DNA from: CAZDAM01 sp964503595
GTDB taxonomy: Bacteria > Muiribacteriota > UBA6191
Direction: 5' to 3'
NCBI GenBank assembly: GCA_964503595.1
Contig: CAZDAM010000044.1
Coordinates: forward strand, 1 to 27,191
Length of the DNA stretch: 27,191 nt
The notes beneath the pieces were generated by a model. That model did no database searches and was not told the origin of the DNA. It was given only the letters and a program-made list of their open reading frames with translations. Both the position numbers and the translations under genes were made by a program. Of the stretch, positions 1 through 7,525 are shown piece by piece (within the stretch, counting starts at the first letter, position 1; each line of letters opens with the position of its first letter).

Positions 1-43
1 GGAGCGGGCCTTTCGCTCATTCTCGCTTCAGAACAATCACGCT

Positions 44-57
44 AAACGGGGATTTTT
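44..57 (+). repeat. AAACGGGGATTT direct repeat, copy 1
   Basis: First of three direct copies of the 12-mer AAACGGGGATTT; here it runs on with further T residues (AAACGGGGATTTTT). I did not notice this 12-mer elsewhere in the window, but I could not search exhaustively. Confidence 0.6.
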
Positions 58-138
58 ATTTAAGGCAAAAATGTGCAGGAATCTGGGTACTGCCTGAAAA
101 GCCTTCGCGATTTCCCAGGTTTTCCGAACCCCGCCCCC

Positions 139-150
139 AAACGGGGATTT
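139..150 (+). repeat. AAACGGGGATTT direct repeat, copy 2
   Basis: Second copy, 95 bases after the first. It is followed by a T-rich run and CCGGG. Copy 3 has the same downstream arrangement with one base less, so the similarity of copies 2 and 3 extends to about 24 bases. Confidence 0.6.
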
Positions 151-238
151 GTTTTTTTCCGGGCGAACGACTGTGGACTGTAGACTCGGAAAACAGGTCT
201 TTAGGGATAGATTTCTCTTGAAAAAGGGCTGGATTGTG

Positions 239-347
239 CGACAGAAACTGTCGTGTAAAAAGGCCCGAATTCTTAAGACATATACATCTGGGACCAGAGC
301 TGCTGGCTGAGTTTTTCAAACTCTTTTGAAATCCCTCATTGTGAGGG
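239..347. other. Cluster of three perfect 6-bp/3-nt hairpins
   Basis: Three 15-base inverted repeats share the same geometry of a 6-bp stem and a 3-base loop: CGACAG-AAA-CTGTCG (239-253), GAGTTT-TTC-AAACTC (309-323) and CCCTCA-TTG-TGAGGG (333-347). The first is enclosed by weakly complementary GGGCT (216-220) and GGCCC (262-266), giving a longer interrupted stem. None is followed by a T run, so they do not look like intrinsic terminators. A structured RNA is one reading; chance is another. Confidence 0.35.
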
Positions 348-379
348 GCTTCATTCCCCATATATTTCAGGATGAATCA

Positions 380-393
380 AAACGGGGATTTTT
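380..393 (+). repeat. AAACGGGGATTT direct repeat, copy 3
   Basis: Third copy, 241 bases after the second and 117 bases before the lipoprotein start at 510. It is followed by GGTTTCCGGG, which parallels the flank of copy 2. Confidence 0.6.
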
Positions 394-509
394 GGTTTCC
401 GGGATTTGAGGTTGTGAGGGGGTCTTTCTGGCGAAAAGGGGTTGATGAGGATGAATTACGTGATTGGGGCATGTAAAATAGGGGTCAGCTAAAGACAAGG
501 GGGTCTATT

Positions 510-1661
510 TTGAAGACAATCAGTCAGACAGTCATTGGTCGAAAATTTCTTGTTGCAGGTTTAATGGCATTGGTTCTGTCCGGTTGTGATAAGACAGAAG
601 AACACCCATCTTCGAATTTGGGGAGCCAGACTCAACTGGAAGATGTTCCTGTTTCCGATGATGTGTATACCCCTGTCACAGAAGCTGAAGGCCCTGTTTC
701 AGAATCAGTATCAGAAGAAGTTCCATCCCGCTCGGAAGAAGCCCCGGTTCGCAGCGAAGAAGAAGTTCAGCCGGAACAAAGAGTTCGGGAGCCATTGAGG
801 CCTGTATCCCTGGCAGGCTCAGAAGAACCTGATGAAGAAAAAAGTCCTGGGTTTGATGAGTTTGGAGGAATGGAAGAACCTGCTCCAAGTCGTTCGTCTT
901 CCCGTGGAAGGTGTGGGACTGCTGACCTGATTCGTGCCTTGCCTGCACGAAGGACAGGAGCGAATTCCGGGAATACTGTTTTTGAGAGTATTCGATCGGT
1001 TGATGGAGTTGACAGGGATCGGATGCTGGCTGCCGAAATCCGGAGGGGAAATTTTCCGGAGAGTCTGAAGAATCTCAGGCCTGTGGTCCTGAGGCAGGGG
1101 CTACCGAGGCCTGTGACGATTTGTGTTATGCCCGACTATTTAAGTGTGGGCAGTGATTCTGATTCCGTACGGTTTCCAATGGGATTGACGGCAACAGCTT
1201 CTCTTCTGGCGGATTTGGAGTTTCTGCTTCCCACTGTTCCCATGGTCAATCAGATCTATGCCCAGGCGGATGTCAAGTTGAGCCCTTCTCCCCAATCTCC
1301 CGGACCCCAGATGGGTTCATCTGATTATATCCTGCGTCATGACAGAACCATTGATGAAGATCTGGGTCAAAGAACTGGCCTGATTGCTGGGCACAAGAAG
1401 GATCTGGTCGTGGCAAATCGACTCCTGAGAAACCCTGGAAGGATTGCAATTTATGGCTGGCATCGTTCTGAAGGAGATCCGATTCAGCCTTTAAGTACGG
1501 TGCACGGTGCGGAATATGCGGATTACAGTCATGGAATTCGCCTGGTTGCCAAATATGCTTTCATTGATGACGAACCCTACCTTCTGACTGATTTGCTGGC
1601 TGATGAGGCTTATGCGGCTGGCCTCAATTCAGATGGGGTTTTGAGACTTCCCACACCCTGA
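510..1661 (+). CDS. Lipoprotein with acidic linker and uncharacterised conserved C-terminal domain
   Basis: This is a 383-residue exported lipoprotein. The TTG start is chosen because AAGGGGG (498-504) lies just upstream and because it gives a complete lipoprotein signal: basic N-region, hydrophobic core, then lipobox L23-S-G-C26. The residue after the lipid Cys is Asp, which in enterobacteria retains lipoproteins in the inner membrane; whether that rule applies here is unknown. Residues about 27-130 form a Glu/Ser/Pro-rich linker. The C-terminal 250 residues look globular and carry the strings GHKKD (near 294), IYGWH (near 314), PIQPLSTVHG and DYSHGIRLV (near 340). I recall the same strings in a family of secreted proteins of unknown function in environmental bacteria; I know of no assigned activity. 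It appears to be a single-gene unit, with a weak terminator just after the stop. Confidence 0.85.
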   Translation: MKTISQTVIGRKFLVAGLMALVLSGCDKTEEHPSSNLGSQTQLEDVPVSDDVYTPVTEAEGPVSESVSEEVPSRSEEAPVRSEEEVQPEQRVREPLRPVSLAGSEEPDEEKSPGFDEFGGMEEPAPSRSSSRGRCGTADLIRALPARRTGANSGNTVFESIRSVDGVDRDRMLAAEIRRGNFPESLKNLRPVVLRQGLPRPVTICVMPDYLSVGSDSDSVRFPMGLTATASLLADLEFLLPTVPMVNQIYAQADVKLSPSPQSPGPQMGSSDYILRHDRTIDEDLGQRTGLIAGHKKDLVVANRLLRNPGRIAIYGWHRSEGDPIQPLSTVHGAEYADYSHGIRLVAKYAFIDDEPYLLTDLLADEAYAAGLNSDGVLRLPTP

Positions 1662-1663
1662 GT

Positions 1664-1684
1664 CAGGAGACTGGTTCCTGTTTT
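1664..1684 (+). terminator. Weak possible terminator after the lipoprotein gene
   Basis: A 5-bp stem CAGGA/TCCTG (1664-1668 with 1676-1680) is followed by TTTT. It starts 2 bases after the stop codon. The stem is short and the loop is 7 bases, so this is only a weak candidate. Confidence 0.3.
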
Positions 1685-1918
1685 CAGGGTCAGTTCCCAG
1701 ATTTTGAATATATACTTCCACATCGTTTTCAGGGTAAGGCCACGGAACGCCTGCTCCAAGATGACGGATGACTTTGTAATCCACAAAGTTTCTGGTGCAG
1801 GAATAAGCATGCCTGAGTTCGATAAGCAGGATCTCAAGTCTTGAAGTTTTAAAAGATGGTGATGTGGATGACGGATTTGCCAGATGTTCAAGTATATAGA
1901 TCGTTGTAGGGAGAGGCT
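1685..1918. other. Intergenic region without a recognised gene
   Basis: About 230 bases with no convincing coding sequence. GTTTTCAGGGT occurs twice in direct orientation (1680-1690 and 1725-1735), and a hairpin CTTTGT/ACAAAG lies at 1772-1788. A 93-codon minus-strand frame (1610-1891) crosses the end of the lipoprotein gene and has no family resemblance. TATATA at 1893-1898 is a possible -10 for the acetyltransferase gene, but there is no -35 at proper spacing. Confidence 0.5.
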
Positions 1919-2521
1919 ATGGATTTTGCCGTTTTGACAGAATCAGCCATGCGGGACTGGCTTTTAGAAGTGGCTCGTCTGAAAATTCAGGTCTTTCGGG
2001 AGTGGCCCTATCTTTATGACTTGGATATGGATTATGACAGCAGATATCTCAGCCATTATGCGATGGCTCCTGATTCCGTTCTGGTTCTTGTTATGGATGG
2101 GGACGAAGTTGTGGGGGCAAGTACCGGAATGCCCCTGATACATGAAAAATCACATTTCAAAAAACAGTTCCAGGAAAATGGGATGATGGTACAAGACTGG
2201 TATTATTTTGCGGAATCAGTTCTGCTTCCCCGCTATCGTGGTAAGGGTCTGGGAAATCATCTTTTTGATCTGCGGAAGGAATTTGCGGAAAAAAGAGATT
2301 TTCAGAAATTCTGTTTCTTGGACAATGAGAAGGACGAACCTCGCAAACCTTTGGATGCCCGCGATCTTAAGGGCTTCTGGAGGCAGAAAGGCTTTTGTCC
2401 CACAGATCTTTTTCTTCAGATTTCCTGTAAAGAAAACGGTGAGTCCGCGAGTGTCCAGAAATCTCTTAGACTCTATGTGAATGAAGCATCTTTGGGATCT
2501 GCAACCTTTCCGCTCAAATGA
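1919..2521 (+). CDS. GNAT-family N-acetyltransferase
   Basis: A 200-residue protein of the GCN5-related acetyltransferase fold, which moves an acetyl group from acetyl-CoA to an amine. The acetyl-CoA pyrophosphate loop is visible as R105-Y-R-G-K-G-L-G112, matching the (R/Q)-x-x-G-x-(G/A) motif, and is preceded by the strand and bulge FAESVLLPRYRG. The N-terminal part has YLSHYAMAPDSVLVLVMDGDEVVGAST, split here only by my reading into the usual beta strands before motif A. The ATG start has GGGAGAGG (1908-1915) at good spacing. The substrate cannot be told. The gene ends 37 bases before the LysM-like gene, and no terminator separates them, so they are probably cotranscribed. It has no signal peptide, so it should be cytoplasmic. 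Confidence 0.85.
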   Translation: MDFAVLTESAMRDWLLEVARLKIQVFREWPYLYDLDMDYDSRYLSHYAMAPDSVLVLVMDGDEVVGASTGMPLIHEKSHFKKQFQENGMMVQDWYYFAESVLLPRYRGKGLGNHLFDLRKEFAEKRDFQKFCFLDNEKDEPRKPLDARDLKGFWRQKGFCPTDLFLQISCKENGESASVQKSLRLYVNEASLGSATFPLK

Positions 2522-2558
2522 CGTAGTAGGGGTTGCAGAGAGATTCTGGAGGAGTCCC

Positions 2559-4802
2559 ATGTTGAAACCAAGAATTTACGCATTCGCATTACTGAGCTGT
2601 CTGTTGCAGGCTCCTGCTGTGGCCAACGATATTTCCATGGGAGATATTGTCAGCCGCTCCGAGGCCGATTATTACCAGATGGATCCAGTCGATCGGGCCG
2701 CGGACGCAAGGGTTCTTCAGGAGAAAGAGGAACTCGCTGATTCTTCCGCCAGAATTCTGGCTACGATTTCCTCCATCGAAGAGCAGATTGAAGCCATTGA
2801 TCGTGATTTGGCCCGTTACGATGCTCCTGAGGCCCGTAATATTCTACTGGCCGAGCGTTCCAGGCTTTTCCGCAAGCGTCGTGAATATTTAAGGCTGGTT
2901 GCAGGCTATCAGCAACGCCAGTCCCGCATGACCCAGTCTCTGGTTCAGGATCGCACGGAATCCCGTCAGGAAGGAGAATGGTCTCTGGATGGACGTAACG
3001 GCATGGGCGGGGTTGTTGCCCCGGACTGGAATGCAGACTCCGATCGGCGGACTCATGGCAAAACTTTTCTGAAGGTCGAAAACGAAAGAAATATGAGGGA
3101 AGTGGCTGAGTCGATTTCGCGTAGGATTTATGGAGAATACAGGGTTGAGCTTTATGCTGATCTTCTGGCGGCCAATCATGGCAACAGCATAAATCCGAAT
3201 AACCTGGTTCATGGGGATACGGTCTTTATTCCTTATCGGATTGCCATGCTCACAATGATGGGCATGCAGCAACATGGAATCATTGAAGCAACGGTTGCGG
3301 TCCGTGAGGAGATCCGGGATCCGGAACTGAAGCGCCAGATTCTTGAATATGCCATGCAGGCCAATCGAAGTACCGAAGCTCGTGATGCTTTTGTAGATGC
3401 TCTGGTTGCTTTGAAGCAGCATGGGGAGAACTCCCAAGAGTTCCGGGAGGCTCTAAGCAGGTACCTCCGGGTGAATGAGGCGGGAGAGTCCCGTTCGAGT
3501 GAGCAGCTGATCATCACACGCAGTGATAGTGATGCTCTCGACTTCACAGGGACTTTAAGGGACCGTCTGGTAGTTGTATCATCGGCTTCCTATCAGCTTG
3601 ATATGCTGCCTGCGGATACCCAGGAAAAAGTCAGGACGGCGGCCCGCGAATATCGAACTTTGCAGAACAGGGTCAGAACTCTGGGGCGGGATCATGCTGA
3701 TACCCGAGCCCAGTACGAAGTTTTTGAAACAGCGGTCAATCAGGCTTATGAGGGGGTCTCCTCCTATCGGGACGGGGGAGCGATCACTCGCGTGGATCGC
3801 TTCAGCGTTGAAGCAGATACTTCCGGGAGTCTGTCTCAGGCGAATGCTCTGGTCGGTCTGAGAAGAGAAGTTCGCGAGATCAATACCCGTGTCCTGCAAT
3901 TGGTTCAGGATGTCGTTGATACCGTTGGCTCTGGCTGGACGGCAGAAGGAACCTGGTGGGAAAACCTGACTGAAACTCATAAGAAAGAGGCTTCGGAAAG
4001 ACTTTTTGAGCTGACGAACACCGGCTCGGAATCTTCCAGGGTGGCGCAGATTCTCAACCGCCTTAAAATGGTTTACGCCAGTGCGGATCGCTACTCTGTC
4101 GAATTGTATCGGGACAGCAACTTTGCGACTTTGCGTAAAAACATGATTGCGACGATTGGCATGGCTATGGCTATCGAGCAGATTCAGCCTTCCTGGTGGA
4201 GCCGTTCGGATGGGCAGTTCAGGGATCTGAATTCCACAAGCGCTCTTCAGCGTCTGGGAATCGATGTGGATCGTAAAATGTATTATGACCGTGGAACTGG
4301 AGCAAAACCCCAGTATGCCCGCCTTTATGAGAATAATTCTGAGAAACTGGCCTTGGCTGAAGGTCTTCGGACTCGCTGGCTGGATGGTTTACGAGCCGTT
4401 GCAGCTCTGAGTGCAGGAGTCGGGGATCAGGATCGTATGGCTTCAACGGTGACGGATACCCGCCGCCTGTTTGAAGATGTTTCGGGGCAGTTGAACCGCA
4501 ATTTCACCGGTTCAATCATTGGAACCGGAGCAGGGGTTGGAGCTGCTGGACTGACTTTGTTTGCAATTGCCAACTTCTGGAATCCGGTAGGCTGGGTTGC
4601 CGGAGCTACGATTGTTGGTGGGGCTGCCCTGACAGGTCTTGCAATTGGCAATCAGGCAGATCAGGAAGCCGCAGTCCGTGCTGTAGAACAATACGGAGAT
4701 CTGAAAATCATTTCGGAAATGGGTCTTCTGGCAACAGAGCGTGATAATGTTCGTCTGGTAGAGGGAATGCTTTATCTGGATGAGATTGTAAAAGGCTACT
4801 GA
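2559..4802 (+). CDS. Exported LysM-like protein with coiled coil and C-terminal glycine-rich hydrophobic hairpin
   Basis: A 747-residue exported protein. The frame is open further upstream, but the ATG at 2559 is preferred: GGAGGAG (2548-2554) sits 4 bases before it and it yields a Sec signal peptide, with likely cleavage after APAVA (about residue 23). Residues about 50-130 are charged and probably coiled coil. Residues about 178-227 look like a LysM domain (NMREVAESISRRIYG, then L..N, NNLVHGDTVFIPYR), which in known families binds peptidoglycan. A long helical middle follows. Near residues 651-697 are two hydrophobic, Gly/Ala-rich segments joined by NFWNPVGW, resembling a membrane hairpin, followed by a charged tail. 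A strong terminator lies just after the gene. The overall family is unknown to me; envelope location is an inference from the signal peptide and LysM. Confidence 0.8.
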   Translation: MLKPRIYAFALLSCLLQAPAVANDISMGDIVSRSEADYYQMDPVDRAADARVLQEKEELADSSARILATISSIEEQIEAIDRDLARYDAPEARNILLAERSRLFRKRREYLRLVAGYQQRQSRMTQSLVQDRTESRQEGEWSLDGRNGMGGVVAPDWNADSDRRTHGKTFLKVENERNMREVAESISRRIYGEYRVELYADLLAANHGNSINPNNLVHGDTVFIPYRIAMLTMMGMQQHGIIEATVAVREEIRDPELKRQILEYAMQANRSTEARDAFVDALVALKQHGENSQEFREALSRYLRVNEAGESRSSEQLIITRSDSDALDFTGTLRDRLVVVSSASYQLDMLPADTQEKVRTAAREYRTLQNRVRTLGRDHADTRAQYEVFETAVNQAYEGVSSYRDGGAITRVDRFSVEADTSGSLSQANALVGLRREVREINTRVLQLVQDVVDTVGSGWTAEGTWWENLTETHKKEASERLFELTNTGSESSRVAQILNRLKMVYASADRYSVELYRDSNFATLRKNMIATIGMAMAIEQIQPSWWSRSDGQFRDLNSTSALQRLGIDVDRKMYYDRGTGAKPQYARLYENNSEKLALAEGLRTRWLDGLRAVAALSAGVGDQDRMASTVTDTRRLFEDVSGQLNRNFTGSIIGTGAGVGAAGLTLFAIANFWNPVGWVAGATIVGGAALTGLAIGNQADQEAAVRAVEQYGDLKIISEMGLLATERDNVRLVEGMLYLDEIVKGY

Positions 4803-4820
4803 GCCAGTCCGGATCAAAAA

Positions 4821-4852
4821 CCCCCGCCGGGATTTCCCGGTGGGGGTTTTTT
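4821..4852 (+). terminator. Strong intrinsic terminator
   Basis: An 11-bp stem (4821-4831 with 4836-4846, one G-T pair), an ATTT loop and six T residues (4847-4852). AAAAA precedes the stem. It closes the acetyltransferase-LysM unit. Confidence 0.95.
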
Positions 4853-4860
4853 GCTACAAT
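4852..4860 (+). promoter_or_regulatory. Candidate extended -10 promoter for the galE operon
   Basis: TGCTACAAT (TG-N-TACAAT) lies directly after the terminator and ends 29 bases before the galE GTG start. No good -35 is seen; the expected place is inside the terminator stem. The same TGCTAnnnT pattern occurs before other genes in this window at nearly the same distance. Confidence 0.5.
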
Positions 4861-4889
4861 CCGGTTTTTCTGGAAGAAAGGAAGCAAGA

Positions 4890-5843
4890 GTGCGAGTACT
4901 TGTATGCGGAGGAGCTGGTTACATTGGTTCCCACACGGCCTGGTATCTGAAGAATCAGGGTCATGATGTTGTTGTCTTTGATAATCTGAGCACAGGTCAC
5001 CGTCATCTCGCTGAGGGGCATACCTTTGTATACGGAGACCTGCTCAATCCCTGGGATCTCAAGCGGGTTTTTCAGACCGGATCATTTGACTGTGTCATGC
5101 ATTTTGCCGCCTTCATTGCTGTCGGAGAATCTGTCACTGCTCCTCATCTTTATTACCGCAATAATGTGACTGGAGTGCAGAATCTTCTGGATGTCATGAT
5201 GGAGTACGGGGTGAAAAATCTGGTTTTTTCCTCGACCGCAGCTATTTTTGGTCAGCCGGATGTGGATTTGATTGATGAGTCCGTGCCCAAGAATCCAATC
5301 AATCCTTATGGCAGAACGAAGTGGTTCTGTGAGCAGATTTTTTCTGATTATGCCGAAGCTTTCGGCCTTCATTATGTCGCTCTGCGCTATTTCAATGCCT
5401 GTGGTCGTGCTCCGGGAACCCATCTTCGGGAACTGCATGATCCGGAAACCCATCTCATTCCCCTGATTGTTCAGGTTGCAGAAAAAAAGCGCTCCCATAT
5501 CAGTATTTTTGGTAGTGATTACCCGACTCCTGATGGAACCTGTATTCGGGATTACATCCACGTTCTGGATCTGGCTCAGGCCCATGAACAGGCTATGCAT
5601 TACCTGAGCCGGGAAAAAAGAAGCAATGCATTCAATCTGGGGAATGGGGCAGGGCATAGTGTGGAAGAAGTGATTCAGGCTGTTGAAAAGGTCTATGAAT
5701 GCCCGATTGAAAGGGTTCAGGCTCCCCGCAGGGAGGGAGATCCAGCAAGGCTTGTTGCTTCCAGCAGGAAAGCTCGGGAGATTCTGGGCTGGAACCCTGA
5801 GTACCCTGAACTGGAGCAGATCGTTCAAACCCTCAAGCTATGA
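4890..5843 (+). CDS. galE: UDP-glucose 4-epimerase
   Basis: A 317-residue NAD-dependent epimerase of the extended short-chain dehydrogenase family, interconverting UDP-glucose and UDP-galactose in the cytoplasm and supplying galactose-type sugars for surface glycans. The Rossmann signature G7-G-A-G10-Y-I-G13-S-H is at the very N-terminus. The catalytic set is visible as SST (114-116) and Y140-G-R-T-K144. The GTG start is chosen because GAAAGGAAG lies just upstream and because the Rossmann strand begins right there, as usual for GalE; the frame is open to 4851 but that extension overlaps the terminator. The length is normal for the family. The stop overlaps the next start (ATGA), coupling it to the BatA-like gene, an unusual partner. 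A related sugar-nucleotide epimerase is possible, but GalE is the best match. Confidence 0.93.
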   Translation: MRVLVCGGAGYIGSHTAWYLKNQGHDVVVFDNLSTGHRHLAEGHTFVYGDLLNPWDLKRVFQTGSFDCVMHFAAFIAVGESVTAPHLYYRNNVTGVQNLLDVMMEYGVKNLVFSSTAAIFGQPDVDLIDESVPKNPINPYGRTKWFCEQIFSDYAEAFGLHYVALRYFNACGRAPGTHLRELHDPETHLIPLIVQVAEKKRSHISIFGSDYPTPDGTCIRDYIHVLDLAQAHEQAMHYLSREKRSNAFNLGNGAGHSVEEVIQAVEKVYECPIERVQAPRREGDPARLVASSRKAREILGWNPEYPELEQIVQTLKL

Positions 5844-7525
5844 GTTTTAGCTTTGGCAATTTGATGGGAATCGGTATCCTGGCTGTCTGGCTGCCGATTC
5901 TTACCGCACTACATTTCTTTCATTCGACCCCGACGAAAAGGCCGGTGTCTTCGCATTTTCTCTGGCAGCAGGCCTTACGGAAACAGACCCGACGCTCCTG
6001 GTGGCAGAAATTTGAAAACAGTATTTTCTTTCTGCTTCAGCTTCTAGGCAGCCTGGCTTTGGGGATGGGCCTGTCAGAGCCCATGCTGGGACTTCAGAAG
6101 GAAGTTCCTCCCCCCTATGTGATTCTGGATGTTTCGGCTTCGATGGCTGCGGATGCCGGGGGCACCAGTCGACTTCAGAAAGGCCTGGATGAGGTGGCCA
6201 CGCAGCTTCGCAAAGCTTCTGTCAGTAAAATTCAGCCGGTTTGTGTTGCCGAGGATCTTCTGAAGATGGCGGAGCCCATGAGTCTTGGACAGGGGCTGAA
6301 TTATTGCCAGCAAACCTGGCTTTTAGGAATTGATGTTTCCCAGCTTGCTGCCTGGGCCCAGACTGTTTCCACCCAGACTCAGAAAATCTTTGTCACGGAC
6401 CGGTTTCGGGAAACAGACTGGGGTATTCTTGAGCAGAATGATTTTCTGATGATTGTGGTCGAGGGAGAAGCCGAAAATGTTTTCCTTGAAGAGGTTCAGG
6501 CCTGGTATGAGAAGGAAGGCACAGCGATCAGTCTGGTTGCAGGCTCAACACGTTCAGTAAATGTCAGGACACGGTTGAAGGATGAAACGGGCCGTAGTGT
6601 TGATGTCGAATGGAGTCTTCCTGAAGGTAGCAGCCGCAAAAGCATTCTTCTTCCTTTTCGGGCTTCACAGTTGGAAGTGGAACTGGCGGTTTTGGAAGGC
6701 AAGGATGTTTTTGCCTATGACAACCGTATGGTCATACCGGTTTTGGCGGGTCTGCCCCGGATCAGTCTTAAAGCTCTTAGGGAAGATTCCTATATCCGCC
6801 GGATGCTTTCCCGCTGGATTGAACTCAGTCCTCTGGCAGTGGAAGCCCCGGAGTTTGGACAGAAAGATGTGGGCTACTGGGATCAGGGCTGTGAGACCCG
6901 GCTTTGTGTTGTGCCGCAAACCGAAAAGAGAAAAACAGGAGATGTTCACACTTTTGTGACGGCCAGAGCTCATCCTCTGACACGCTATCTGGATGGAGGC
7001 TCCATGCAGCCGGCCAGCTGGAAATTCGAGGGCTGGGATTCCTATGAAATTCTGGCGCGTTCAGCAGAAACCCAGGGAGGTAGTTCTATTCCGGTTCTTG
7101 GATGCAAGGGGGAGGGTTTCCCCTGTTTTCTGAACCTTCTTGATCGGGAAGAGATGCTTTCCGATATGGATATGGCCCTGCTTCTTAAGAACGTGGTGCA
7201 GATGCTTGAAACCTTCCACCAGAAGTCAGAGGTTCATGACTTGAAACAGAGTGCTCAGAAACTGGAACTTCAGCTGGGAATGGTTTCAAAAGCCCAGACC
7301 CCCTATCCTGGTCTTTACCGTAATTCTAAAGGTGGACTTGAATTTCACCGCATTCCTCCTGAGGAATCAAGATTGACCCAGGAACCCGGCCAGATCCGGG
7401 GCAGTTTTTCCAAGATAGATGGAAGTGAACCGGAGACGAGAAGTCTGGCTGGCTTTTTTCTGGTTCTGGCAGGTTTCATTCTGATTCTGGAAAGCTGGTT
7501 TTATGCCAGGAGAACCCCATGCTGA
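5840..7525 (+). CDS. BatA-type membrane protein with degenerate von Willebrand A-like domain
   Basis: A 561-residue membrane protein. The N-terminus matches the BatA/aerotolerance N-terminal domain: a hydrophobic segment at about 8-28, a basic stretch (KRPVSSHFLWQQALRKQTRR) and a second hydrophobic segment at about 60-80. A VWA-like domain follows, with a partial metal-ion site D97-V-S-A-S101; later MIDAS residues are not evident, so metal binding may be lost. The middle is probably periplasmic. A C-terminal membrane segment (SLAGFFLVLAGFILILESW) lies near 533-553. In known clusters such proteins act with a MoxR AAA+ ATPase and a DUF58 protein; neither is in this window. The start overlaps the galE stop (ATGA), and the end overlaps the next gene by 7 bases, so the three are translationally coupled. 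Confidence 0.85.
   Translation: MSFSFGNLMGIGILAVWLPILTALHFFHSTPTKRPVSSHFLWQQALRKQTRRSWWQKFENSIFFLLQLLGSLALGMGLSEPMLGLQKEVPPPYVILDVSASMAADAGGTSRLQKGLDEVATQLRKASVSKIQPVCVAEDLLKMAEPMSLGQGLNYCQQTWLLGIDVSQLAAWAQTVSTQTQKIFVTDRFRETDWGILEQNDFLMIVVEGEAENVFLEEVQAWYEKEGTAISLVAGSTRSVNVRTRLKDETGRSVDVEWSLPEGSSRKSILLPFRASQLEVELAVLEGKDVFAYDNRMVIPVLAGLPRISLKALREDSYIRRMLSRWIELSPLAVEAPEFGQKDVGYWDQGCETRLCVVPQTEKRKTGDVHTFVTARAHPLTRYLDGGSMQPASWKFEGWDSYEILARSAETQGGSSIPVLGCKGEGFPCFLNLLDREEMLSDMDMALLLKNVVQMLETFHQKSEVHDLKQSAQKLELQLGMVSKAQTPYPGLYRNSKGGLEFHRIPPEESRLTQEPGQIRGSFSKIDGSEPETRSLAGFFLVLAGFILILESWFYARRTPC

Larger units (their letters stand above)
1..509. other. Non-coding leader region with short repeats and hairpins
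   Basis: I see no convincing gene in the first 509 bases. A 101-codon open frame on the minus strand (56-361) has no Shine-Dalgarno sequence and no recognisable domain. The stretch holds three copies of AAACGGGGATTT (from 44, 139 and 380) and three perfect 6-bp hairpins with 3-base loops (239-253, 309-323, 333-347). A weaker 5-bp hairpin lies at 2-18 (GAGCG/CGCTC). A possible -10 for the next gene is TAAAAT at 474-479, directly preceded by TG and ending 30 bases before the TTG start at 510. The region could hold a small RNA or the remnant of a repeat element; neither can be proved here. Confidence 0.5.

Noticed and set aside
56..361. 101-codon open frame on the minus strand in the leader region
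   Set aside because: No Shine-Dalgarno, no domain, composition unlike the real genes, and it runs through the repeats and hairpins.
1..400. CRISPR-like array from the AAACGGGGATTT repeats
   Set aside because: Repeats are too short (12 bases), spacings are unequal (95 and 241) and no cas gene is present.
1610..1891. 93-codon minus-strand frame in the gap before the acetyltransferase
   Set aside because: It overlaps the end of the lipoprotein gene, includes the small direct repeat translated as L-T-L-K-T twice, and has no family resemblance.
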